Assembly (NCBI GenBank): GCA_003857395.1
Contig: RPRC01000253.1
Location: 1 to 8,210, forward strand
Source of the DNA: Geobacter sp.
Lineage (GTDB): Bacteria; Desulfobacterota; Desulfuromonadia; Geobacterales; Geobacteraceae
Length of the DNA stretch: 8,210 bases
Direction: 5' to 3'
Part shown: piece by piece, positions 1 to 6,800 of the stretch
Numbering within the stretch: position 1 is the stretch's first letter
Layout: each line of letters starts with the position of its first letter
Notes under the pieces: model-generated
The model's database searches: none
What the model saw: the letters and a program-made list of their open reading frames with translations, nothing else
Told to the model about the DNA's origin: nothing
Program-made: the position numbers and the translations under genes

Positions 1-1040
1 CCATCGGCCGGCAGCTGGGACTGCTGTCCCAGGGGCGGAACGCCATGCAAGGCAGAGATCTTGACGGACTCACGGAAGAGCAGCTGCACGCTGCGGCCAG
101 GGAAACCAACGTCTTCGCCCGGGTCGCGCCGGAACACAAGCTCCGCCTGGTAGAGGCCTTGCAGGCCCAGGGCCATGTGGTCGCCATGACCGGGGACGGC
201 GTCAACGATGCACCGGCGCTCAAACGGTCCGATATCGGGATCGCCATGGGCATCACCGGGACATCCGTTTCCAAGGAAGCCGCCAAGGTCGTGCTGATGG
301 ATGACAACTTCGCCTCCATCGCCGCGGCGGTTGAGGAAGGCCGCAGGGTTTACGATAATCTCATCAAATCCCTGGCATTCATTTTGCCGACCAATTTAGC
401 CCTAGCGGGTATTCTCGCGGTCGCCATGTTCTTTTTCCCCACCGTAATGGTGGACGGTGGCACTGTTCTGTTGATGGCCATGTCTCCCACCCAGATCCTC
501 TGGATCAACCTGGTGGCAAGCATTACACTTTCCATCCCGCTGGCCTTCGAAACCCTGGAACCGAATGCCATGGGCCGGTCACCGCGCCCGGCCGACGAAC
601 CGGTCTTTTCCCGCTTCATCGTCTATCGGCTCATACTGGTGGCGACGCTCATGACCGCCAGTGGCTGTGGACTTTTCCTCTGGGAATATTTCCGGATTGC
701 CGGAGCCGCGCCGGTCAGCGCGACAGGCCATGCCCTGGCCCTGGCCGAGGCGCAGACCATTTGCGTCACCGTGGTGACGCTCTCGCAGATATTTTATCTG
801 CTCAACTGCCGATCACTGCGCAATTCTTTATTCTCATTGGGTATCTTTAGCAATCCCGCGGTATTCGGCGGTATCGGTATGCTGCTGGTTCTCCATCTCT
901 GCTTCATGTATCTGCCGGCACTGCAGACGCTCTTCGGATCGGCGCCTCTCGATATGAGAGCCTGGCTGATTGCAGCACTCGCGGGAGCGATCGTGCTGCC
1001 GGTTATTTCCGTGGAAAAGTGGCTCAGAGCCAGACGCTAA
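1..1040 (+). CDS. P-type cation-transporting ATPase, C-terminal part (5' end outside window)
   Basis: This is the C-terminal part of a P2-like P-type ATPase, an inner-membrane ion pump driven by ATP hydrolysis. The frame is already open at base 3, and the residues before the first ATG (base 45) continue the fold, so the gene begins upstream and that ATG is internal. Numbering from it, the phosphorylation-domain hinge TGDGVNDAPAL lies at 49-59, followed by the KxADIGIAMG-like segment (KRSDIGIAMG) and the DDNFASI motif. Transmembrane helices follow: M5 near 107-131, M6 near 142-168, then the Cation_ATPase_C region with four more hydrophobic segments ending in a basic tail. The DKTG phosphorylation site, the actuator domain and M1-M4 are not in the window. 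In M5 and M6 the asparagines of the calcium-pump sites are kept (N117, N155), but the positions of the acidic ligands read L120 and S159. The ion is therefore uncertain; I would not call this a calcium pump. The gene ends with TAA and converges on the next gene. Confidence 0.93.
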   Translation, partial: IGRQLGLLSQGRNAMQGRDLDGLTEEQLHAAARETNVFARVAPEHKLRLVEALQAQGHVVAMTGDGVNDAPALKRSDIGIAMGITGTSVSKEAAKVVLMDDNFASIAAAVEEGRRVYDNLIKSLAFILPTNLALAGILAVAMFFFPTVMVDGGTVLLMAMSPTQILWINLVASITLSIPLAFETLEPNAMGRSPRPADEPVFSRFIVYRLILVATLMTASGCGLFLWEYFRIAGAAPVSATGHALALAEAQTICVTVVTLSQIFYLLNCRSLRNSLFSLGIFSNPAVFGGIGMLLVLHLCFMYLPALQTLFGSAPLDMRAWLIAALAGAIVLPVISVEKWLRARR

Positions 1041-1075
1041 ATACCTGAGCATTCGTCCGACATGGCTCCTCCCGA

Positions 1076-2212
1076 TTACTGGTACATGATATAGACCGGC
1101 TTCGGGTTCAGCCTCAGGATGTCCTTTGGCGTCATGAGCGGGTCGCCCTTCTTGGTATCGTTGTTGTAGAAGAGCTTGAAGCCGCTATACTGGACCGGCT
1201 CGGCCACGATATAATCCTTGTAGGAGGCCCGCTTCAGATGCGGCCCGCCCCAGCCGTCCATGTTCATGACAATCTGCACCTCGGGACGCAGAATGATATT
1301 GCGGTAGTTCGTCACCCCCTTGCGGGTGAAGCGATGCACCGTCAGAACCTTCGGCGGCAAACGGTACTTTTTCACCAGGTCCTTCAGATAGCCGCTGACA
1401 TAATTTATCTCGGAGGCATCGAAGGTCCCGACCTTGGTACCCGGGATTTTTTTGCTCGCCACGAGATTGAACTCCGGATCGATACCCAGGTGCACGTCGG
1501 GGTTCTTCAGGATCCATTCGAAGCGCGGCAGGAGAGTGCGAATGTCTTCATGGCCGGTCTGAATATCGATAAACAGAAGGCAATTCGCACCCTTGGCCCA
1601 GCCATATACTTTGTTGACGATTTCATCCGGCATAACCATCCGATATTTTCCCGCCTTGCCCGGTTCACCCTGAGCAACCACCGCGATCAGGTGCAGCGCC
1701 GGTTGCACCGGCAACGGAGGATCAGCATCACTCCAGCGCTTGGCCTCGGCCATGAGGCGGCGGAGCATATCCTTTGTCTCGTACTCCCCAAGTGCCCCCA
1801 TTCGTTTGGAGAGTGGATTGCCGTAGTAAGTGAGGATCCGCTTCCGCGGCAGGATTGATCCCGGCAACAGTGCGGGAGATTTCACCGGCCAGCCCATTTC
1901 TTTCGCATAATCGGGGTCCTCCCCCGCCACACCAGGAATTTTTCCTGTAGCAGGTCCGGCGGCGTCCTTGCCCTGCACGCCGGCAGATGTCTTCTCCCCA
2001 GGGCCGGTAGTTGCCGAGGAATGTGTTGCAAAGCTCGAGCTGGTCTGCGCGAATACCTGGACGCTCTTGTTCACGTTTGCCGCTGAGGCCGGCGCAGGAG
2101 AAGAATTGACCGCCTTTCCCTCTTTGCAACCAGCCAGAACCAACAGGAAGATCAGCAAAAGCAGAAAGCGGAACAGGAGTGTGGGTGAAAAACTGTTGCT
2201 GAAATTATTCAC
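1076..2212 (-). CDS. Uncharacterised lipoprotein with a conserved C-terminal domain
   Basis: This encodes a 378-residue predicted lipoprotein of unknown function. The signal peptide has a hydrophobic stretch at 12-27 and a lipobox L26-A27-G28-C29, so C29 should be lipidated; K30 rather than Asp at +2 would favour the outer membrane under the E. coli rule. Residues 31-100 form a Ser/Ala/Thr/Gly-rich linker, probably unstructured. The globular domain runs from about 115 to the end and carries motifs that look conserved: YYGNP (129-133), DIQTGHED (216-223), DPEF (245-248), VHRF (292-295), MDGWGG (318-323) and a closing KPVYIMYQ. Alternating hydrophobic strands ending in D, E or H suggest a TIM-barrel hydrolase-like fold, but that is an inference and no catalytic activity can be assigned. 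The start is GTG at 2212, with AAGG six bases upstream and a promoter candidate behind it. No in-frame ATG lies close by. It appears to be a single-gene unit. Confidence 0.88.
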   Translation of the reverse strand: MNNFSNSFSPTLLFRFLLLLIFLLVLAGCKEGKAVNSSPAPASAANVNKSVQVFAQTSSSFATHSSATTGPGEKTSAGVQGKDAAGPATGKIPGVAGEDPDYAKEMGWPVKSPALLPGSILPRKRILTYYGNPLSKRMGALGEYETKDMLRRLMAEAKRWSDADPPLPVQPALHLIAVVAQGEPGKAGKYRMVMPDEIVNKVYGWAKGANCLLFIDIQTGHEDIRTLLPRFEWILKNPDVHLGIDPEFNLVASKKIPGTKVGTFDASEINYVSGYLKDLVKKYRLPPKVLTVHRFTRKGVTNYRNIILRPEVQIVMNMDGWGGPHLKRASYKDYIVAEPVQYSGFKLFYNNDTKKGDPLMTPKDILRLNPKPVYIMYQ

Positions 2213-2257
2213 GGGTCGCCTTACGTGGAAATGGGATGCATTGGTACACGACCGGTG

Positions 2258-2287
2258 ATACTACACGCATACGAGTGACCCTGTCAA
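2258..2287 (-). promoter_or_regulatory. Candidate sigma-70 promoter for the lipoprotein gene
   Basis: Reading the minus strand, a perfect TTGACA -35 hexamer (2282-2287) is followed after 18 bases by TAGTAT (2258-2263), a 4/6 match to the -10 consensus. Transcription would begin near 2251 and give a leader of about 40 bases before the GTG start. The spacing is one base over the optimum. Confidence 0.5.
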
Positions 2288-2559
2288 AATGAAAAACCCT
2301 GCGTCATCATTTGCCGGAACCGCCATAGCACACCACCCTGCCACCTACAGCCAGATTGACACAGCCAGGGCGAAAAAGAACCGTTTCCGGATGAAAGCTA
2401 CATAAAATATGTCAACAGATCGCTAAGGTTTTCAGAAAAATCATCCGACACGTTTATGCCGGGCTGAGCGATCTCGCCAGACAGCAAGACAGGATTTCTT
2501 GTCTGGGACCTCCCGGTCGGCTGTCACGGTGCCGGTGTCAGCGTTCGTTGGCAAAGAAG
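2288..2559. other. Non-coding gap between two minus-strand genes
   Basis: The roughly 350 bases from 2213 to 2559 hold no open frame that looks like a gene. The left end carries the lipoprotein promoter. The right end, just past the stop of the flavoprotein gene, carries two imperfect hairpins: 2521-2541 (7-base arms with one mismatch, 7-base loop) and 2477-2506 (perfect 7-base arms CCAGACA/TGTCTGG, 16-base loop). Neither is followed by a T-run on the minus strand, so neither is a clear intrinsic terminator. A lone TTGACA at 2356-2361 (+) has no matching -10 at normal spacing. Nothing else is evident. Confidence 0.5.
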
Positions 2560-3012
2560 TTACCCATCGAAGCGGAATTCAGAAATTTTTTTGAATTCCT
2601 CAACCAAGGAGTAGGAGGAAACGGTTACCCGGAAGAGTGCACAGGAAGGGGAAGAGACAAATTCTGCAAGACCAGGCAGATTTGCGATATAGGCAGCAAG
2701 AGCAGATTCGCGTTCGGCATCTTGCAACTCTGTCGCCATGCCCAGAACCGTAACTGCTATGCCCTCCTGGAAATCACCGCCCGTCTTGGAACGGTTATCC
2801 ACCAGGAACGCCACCCGGCCATTCTCCTGCAGGTAGCGATATTTCCGGGTCTCCCTGTCGGTGGCAAAATAGATTTCCCGCAGATCATCGGAAGCGGCAA
2901 AAGCAACGAGACTTGCATACGGACTGCCATCATGCTCCGTTGCCAATACGGCAAGCTGGACAACGGAAAACAGTTTCCGGAGTTTTTCCCTGAGGGGATC
3001 GAAATTCATCAT
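2560..3012 (-). CDS. Pyridoxamine 5'-phosphate oxidase-like FMN-binding protein
   Basis: This is a 150-residue member of the PNPOx-like FMN-binding split-barrel superfamily. Typical features are an opening helix (about 4-18), the strand pair VVQLAVLATEHDGSPYASLVAF (written here only as landmark residues 17-38, with the D28-G29-P31 turn), and YFATDRETRKYRYL (48-61) leading into the VAFLVDNR strand (67-74). The T51...T55-R56-K57 segment is where this family usually contacts flavin phosphate. The C-terminal barrel strand is near 134-143. At this length it is one of the small general family members and not a full PdxH, so the substrate is unknown; it may be a flavin reductase or redox protein. 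I chose the ATG at 3012 because AAGGAG (3022-3027) sits nine bases upstream. An in-frame GTG at 3054 would add 14 residues but has no convincing ribosome binding site. A second ATG at 3009 directly follows the first. The gene is divergent from the ferritin-like gene. Confidence 0.87.
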   Translation of the reverse strand: MMNFDPLREKLRKLFSVVQLAVLATEHDGSPYASLVAFAASDDLREIYFATDRETRKYRYLQENGRVAFLVDNRSKTGGDFQEGIAVTVLGMATELQDAERESALAAYIANLPGLAEFVSSPSCALFRVTVSSYSLVEEFKKISEFRFDG

Positions 3013-3021
3013 CAAGCTCTT

Positions 3022-3027
3022 CTCCTT
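3022..3027 (-). promoter_or_regulatory. Ribosome binding site that decides the flavoprotein start
   Basis: AAGGAG on the minus strand lies nine bases before the tandem ATG ATG at 3012/3009. It falls inside the longer reading that would start at GTG 3054, which argues for the shorter 150-residue protein. Confidence 0.7.
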
Positions 3028-3082
3028 CACACGTTCGCAACTGGAGCAGCTCACCAGATGCTGCCGGAAATTACCGTAAAAC

Positions 3083-3122
3083 AGACTATTTGACCATTGT
3101 TTTTTTCAAAGTAGACTATATC
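3083..3122 (+). promoter_or_regulatory. Candidate promoter and operator region for the ferritin-like gene
   Basis: TTGACC (3090-3095, 5/6 match to the -35) is followed after 16 bases by TAGACT (3112-3117, 4/6 match to the -10). The direct repeat AGACTAT occurs at 3083-3089 and again at 3113-3119, exactly 30 bases apart. The half-sites TTTGA (3089-3093) and TCAAA (3106-3110) form an inverted pair between them. A weak minus-strand promoter for the flavoprotein gene could overlap: TTGAAA at 3104-3109 and TAGTCT at 3083-3088, but with only 15 bases between. A shared regulator is possible; no known operator consensus is recognised. Confidence 0.42.
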
Positions 3123-3160
3123 GGATACGGATTCAAGCCCAAGGAAAGGGAGGATACAGC

Positions 3161-3664
3161 ATGGGATCAAAAGGACGCGAAATAATCGGCATGGATGTGG
3201 ATGAACTGCTGGGCTTGCTGCGGCGCGCCTTCAGTGACGAATGGCTTGCTTACTATCAGTACTGGCTGGGCGCCAAGGTAGTCAAGGGGCCGATGAAAGA
3301 TGCCGTTGGTGCTGAACTACTCCAGCATGCCACCGAAGAACTGCTGCATGCCGACATGGTGGCCATGCGGATCATACAACTGGGCGGCACGCCGGTTACC
3401 AAACCCGAGGAGTGGTACAAGCTGACAAACTGCGGCTACGACGCCCCCGACGACCCGAATGTCAAGACTATCCTGAACCAGAATATCAAGGGTGAACAGT
3501 GCGCCATCGGCGTCTACAAGCGCCTGATGGACATCACCAAAGACGCTGACCCGGTAACCTACAATATGGTACTGCAAATTCTCCAGCAAGAGGTTGAACA
3601 TGAAGAAGATCTTCAGTCCCTGCTCGAAGATCTTGAACTGATGTTTGAGGACATACGGAAATAA
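3161..3664 (+). CDS. Ferritin-like protein, probably DPS-like (thioferritin type)
   Basis: This 167-residue four-helix-bundle protein belongs to the ferritin superfamily, whose members oxidise ferrous iron with peroxide or oxygen and often store it in a protein shell. The expected diiron ligands are all present: E27 in helix A (DEWLAYYQY), E60 and H63 in helix B (EELLHAD), E112 in helix C (GEQC), and E144 and H147 in helix D (QEVEHEED). This intra-subunit centre is bacterioferritin-like. C91 (TNCGY) and C114, next to E112, match the cysteine pair that marks DPS-like proteins from archaea and some bacteria. The length also fits DPSL better than bacterioferritin, and I see no clear haem-ligand methionine. 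The start at 3161 is supported by GGGAGGA (3148-3154), six bases upstream; an internal ATG at 3191 lacks such a site. A likely role is iron and peroxide detoxification in the cytoplasm, inferred from the family. A plain ferritin-like or rubrerythrin-like role is the alternative. Confidence 0.88.
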   Translation: MGSKGREIIGMDVDELLGLLRRAFSDEWLAYYQYWLGAKVVKGPMKDAVGAELLQHATEELLHADMVAMRIIQLGGTPVTKPEEWYKLTNCGYDAPDDPNVKTILNQNIKGEQCAIGVYKRLMDITKDADPVTYNMVLQILQQEVEHEEDLQSLLEDLELMFEDIRK

Positions 3665-3670
3665 ACACCT

Positions 3671-3772
3671 GTAGGGGCAGGCCCCTGTGCCTGCCCTTTT
3701 GCAGAACTGTGCCTGCCTTTTTGCAGAACTGTGCCTGCCTTTTGCAGGGCGGCCACGGGGGGCCGCCCCTAC
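3671..3772. repeat. 102-base palindromic intergenic repeat (REP/MITE-like) with internal tandem copies
   Basis: The element is bounded by perfect 8-base terminal inverted repeats, GTAGGGGC (3671-3678) and GCCCCTAC (3765-3772). Inside the left end is a hairpin with arms GGGCAGG (3675-3681) and CCTGCCC (3690-3696). Inside the right end is a hairpin with arms GGGCGGCC (3747-3754) and GGCCGCCC (3761-3768) around a 6-base loop. Between them a 22-base unit beginning GTGCCTGCC and ending GCAGAACT is repeated: copy 1 at 3687-3708, copy 2 at 3709-3730 (one mismatch), and a partial third copy at 3731-3747. It lies six bases past the ferritin-like stop codon. No open frame or target-site duplication is visible. 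It resembles the dispersed GTAGGGGC-type repeats I recall from many environmental genomes; that family link is from memory and untested here. Confidence 0.8.
3673..3700 (+). terminator. Probable intrinsic terminator of the ferritin-like gene, within the repeat
   Basis: The left hairpin of the repeat (7 G/C-rich pairs, extendable by a G-T and an A-T pair, 8-base loop) is followed directly by TTTT at 3697-3700. It starts about ten bases after the TAA, as expected for a Rho-independent terminator, although the T-run is short. Confidence 0.55.
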
Positions 3773-3813
3773 CGAGACTCATGAACCTCTCAGACGTAGG
3801 GTAACTCTGTTGC

Positions 3814-3842
3814 AAATTCGACTGGACGGTCCAGCCGAATTT
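3814..3842. terminator. Hairpin between convergent genes, possible bidirectional terminator
   Basis: The arms AAATTCG-a-CTGGA (3814-3826) and TCCAG-c-CGAATTT (3830-3842) pair with 12 matches and one A-C mismatch around a 3-base CGG loop. It lies about 30 bases past the kinase stop on the minus strand and beyond the repeat element on the plus strand. The A/T-rich base of the stem gives an A-run on one side and a T-run on the other in either direction, a common form for bidirectional terminators between convergent genes. The T-stretch outside the stem is minimal. Confidence 0.5.
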
Positions 3843-3872
3843 TCGCTTCAATTTCCTAAGTCCGACAGACGC

Positions 3873-6800
3873 CTAGGCCGCTTTGATCACATACGCCTTG
3901 AATTCATCAAATTCCTTCCTGATCTGCTGAAGCAGCGACGCGGCTTGGCTGAGGTCCCCCTTCTGCAGCAATGTCTCCATTTTTGAAACCAATTCCCGTA
4001 ACGGGTTCGCCGACATATTTGCCGCGGCACCTTTCATCAGATGTACCAGGCGATACGTGGAGTCGTTGTTTCGGTCAAATAACGCCTGCTGCAACTTCTC
4101 AAGATGAACGGTATAGTCATCGATAAAGCCTTGCAGGATGTCTTCCAGAACATCCTCATCGCAGCCAATCCTGCGCATCAGATCATCCCGGTCAAAAACC
4201 CTTTTCGACATCATGCCAAACTGCACCTCAGTAGCTTCCTTGCGGAAAGAAAAACCGGAAAGTGCACGTTGTATCACCCCTTGAAGATCCTTGGGATAGA
4301 GCGGCTTGGAGATGTAATCGTCCATCCCGGCAGCCAGACATTTTTCACGGTCACCCTTCATGGCATGGGCCGTCATGGCGACAATCGGGATATGTCTGCC
4401 GGAAACTGCCTCTCTCCGCCTGATGGCCTCCGTTGTCTCGAAACCGTCCAGTTCCGGCATCTGAATATCCATCAGCACCAGGTCATAGGGAACCATGTCC
4501 AGCGCTTCCAGCGCTTCCCGGCCATTTGCGGCCACATCGGCACGATAGCCGAGGTTGTTCAGAATTCGCATGATGACTTTCTGGTTCGTGCTGTTGTCTT
4601 CGGCAAGCAACAGACGCATGTTGTTCCTGGCCATCGTGCGGTCAACTCCCGGCTTTTCGACTTCCAGGCGATCCCCCTGACAGGTGGGTTCGCTGCTGCC
4701 GGACAGTGCCATCAGACAATGATGCAGTTCGGCAAGTTTTATCGGTTTTTGCAAGCGGGCGGTAAAAATGTCGTCAGAGTGTGAAGCGGGGGCTATTTTT
4801 TCACCCAGGGGAGAAACATGGATCAGAACCGTGTCCTTCAGTTTTTCATCATCTTTGATTTTCTTTCCGAGACTGGATGCCGTGCCCCGTGAAAGCTGAG
4901 GACCAATGAAAACATAGGAATACTGGTCTTTCTCAGCCAAAGCCGCATGAAGGTGGGAGAGGGCTCCGTTTTCGTCACTCGCCTCGGCAAAACGGTAGCC
5001 CCAAAGCTGCAGTTTTTCGGTAATCGCCAGGCGACTGGTGGCATTGGCATCAACGACCAGGAGACGCTCCTTGTAGAGTTCAGCGGGGACAAGAAAAGAC
5101 CTGTCATGAGCAGCGGCCTGCTTGGCAAATTTCACCGCCAGGAAGAAGGTGGACCCTTGCCCTTCCACACTCTCTACTTCGATGGTTCCGCCCATCATCT
5201 CGGCCAGCTGCCTGGATATGGCCAGACCCAGCCCGGTCCCGCCATATCTTCGGGTGGTGGAGGCATCCACCTGGGAGAATAAGGCAAAAATATCTTGGAT
5301 CCGCTCCTGCGGAATGCCGATGCCGGTATCACGCACGGAAAAATTGATCCAGGCATGGTCTTCATCTTCCCGGTCCAGGGTCGCCCTGAGAACAATTTCA
5401 CCGTGATGGGTAAACTTCAGGGCATTACTGAGCAGGTTGACCAGTATCTGACGCAGCTTCCCCGGGTCGCCGGATACCAGCGCCGGCAGCTCCGAACTGA
5501 TCAGACAGTTAAAATCGAGACCTTTGGTGTAGATGCTCGTCGCCATGAAATCAGCGATATCTTCAACAGTCGAGCGGAGGTCGAAACCCACGGTTTCGAT
5601 ACCCAGCTTGCCGGCTTCTATCTTGGAGTAATCAAGAATGTCATTGATGATCGTCAGGAGAGAATCCGCCGAAGCACGGACGATTTCCGCATACTCGCGC
5701 TGCTCATGGTCCAGGTGCGAGTCAAGGAGCAGCCCGGTCATACCGATCACCCCATTCATCGGTGTTCGTATTTCGTGACTCATGTTGGCGAGGAACAGGC
5801 TTTTTGCCTTACTGGCGGATTCGGCCGCCTCCTTGGCCTTGCGTAACTCTTCTTCCACCAGCTTTCTTTCCGTAACGTTATCGTAGGTTGCCAGGACGCC
5901 AAAGACCTTATTGTCCGTGCCACGGAGAGGAATCTTGTTTTTTCGCAGCCAGGAAACCTTGCCGTCGATCAACCGCTGGGCCTGCTCATAATTCATCTTC
6001 GGGACACCCTGTTCGATCACCTGCAGGTCGTCCCTGCGCATTTCAGCCGCATGGTCTCTCCAAGGCATTTCGGCATCACTCATTCCCGGTATTTCGCTCG
6101 GATTCTCCAGGCCGATGTCTTCGGTAAAGGATTTGTTGCAGCCGAGGAACTTGAGATTCGCGTCCTTCCAGTAGACGCGCTGCGGGATATTGTCCAGAAC
6201 GAGCTGGAGCATCTGTTGCGAGCAGAATAGTTCTTCTTCCATTTTTTTGCGCGCCGTGATGTCGATACCGCAGCCGATCAGGTAGGTTACCGTACCGATC
6301 TCCAGACACCTGCCGTCCAGCAGAAAACAGTGCTCCGTGCCGTCCCGGCCCAGCAGCCTGAACTCGGTCTCTGCCTCGCCCTCCGCAAAGACTTCGGCAA
6401 ACTTCTCTGCCACAAACAGACGGTCCTCCTCGTGAACGAGGGAAATCAGGTCAACGTCCAGCAAGGCGTCGAAAGACATGCCCGTCATCTCTTCCAGTTG
6501 GCGATTCCAGCGGCAGAGTCGCCCCTGCGTGTCGAGAGTAAAAACCACCCCCGGCAGACTTTCCATAATCGTTTTCAAGAAAAGCTTCTGCTCCTGGAGG
6601 GCATCTTTGGCCTTGGTCCGCTCAATTACTTCCTGGCGCAACATCTCGTTCAGGTTCGCCAATTCGATGGTGCGCTGATGGACCCGTTCCTCCAGCTCAT
6701 TATGCGCCTGAAGCAACATTTTCTCTGCCTGTCGACGTTCGGTGATATCAAAGATGATCGAAATGACACCGCCGACCACCCCCTCTTTGGTGGTAAACGT

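Noticed and set aside
460..478. TGGCAC sequence considered as a sigma-54 promoter
   Set aside because: The downstream TTGC-type element is not at the required spacing and the site lies within the ATPase coding sequence. Other TGGCAC occurrences fail in the same way.
1238..1858. 206-codon plus-strand open frame opposite the lipoprotein gene
   Set aside because: It lies wholly antisense to a gene with a clear signal peptide and motifs, its translation has no recognisable domain, and no ribosome binding site was evident.
2477..2541. Hairpins after the flavoprotein gene as an intrinsic terminator
   Set aside because: The stems are short or mismatched and no T-run follows on the minus strand, so I describe them in the gap entry without calling a terminator.
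2548..3093. 181-codon plus-strand open frame over the flavoprotein gene
   Set aside because: It is antisense to a recognisable FMN-binding protein, and its translation is rich in the residues expected from reverse reading.
3687..3747. Possible CRISPR-like array from the 22-base repeats
   Set aside because: The copies abut with no spacers between them, so this is a short tandem duplication inside the palindromic element.
4104..4784. 226-codon plus-strand open frame within the kinase region
   Set aside because: It is antisense to the intact receiver and HPt domains of the kinase; no family features are visible.
5295..5846. 183-codon plus-strand open frame within the kinase region
   Set aside because: It is antisense to the HisKA/HATPase coding sequence, whose motifs are unambiguous.
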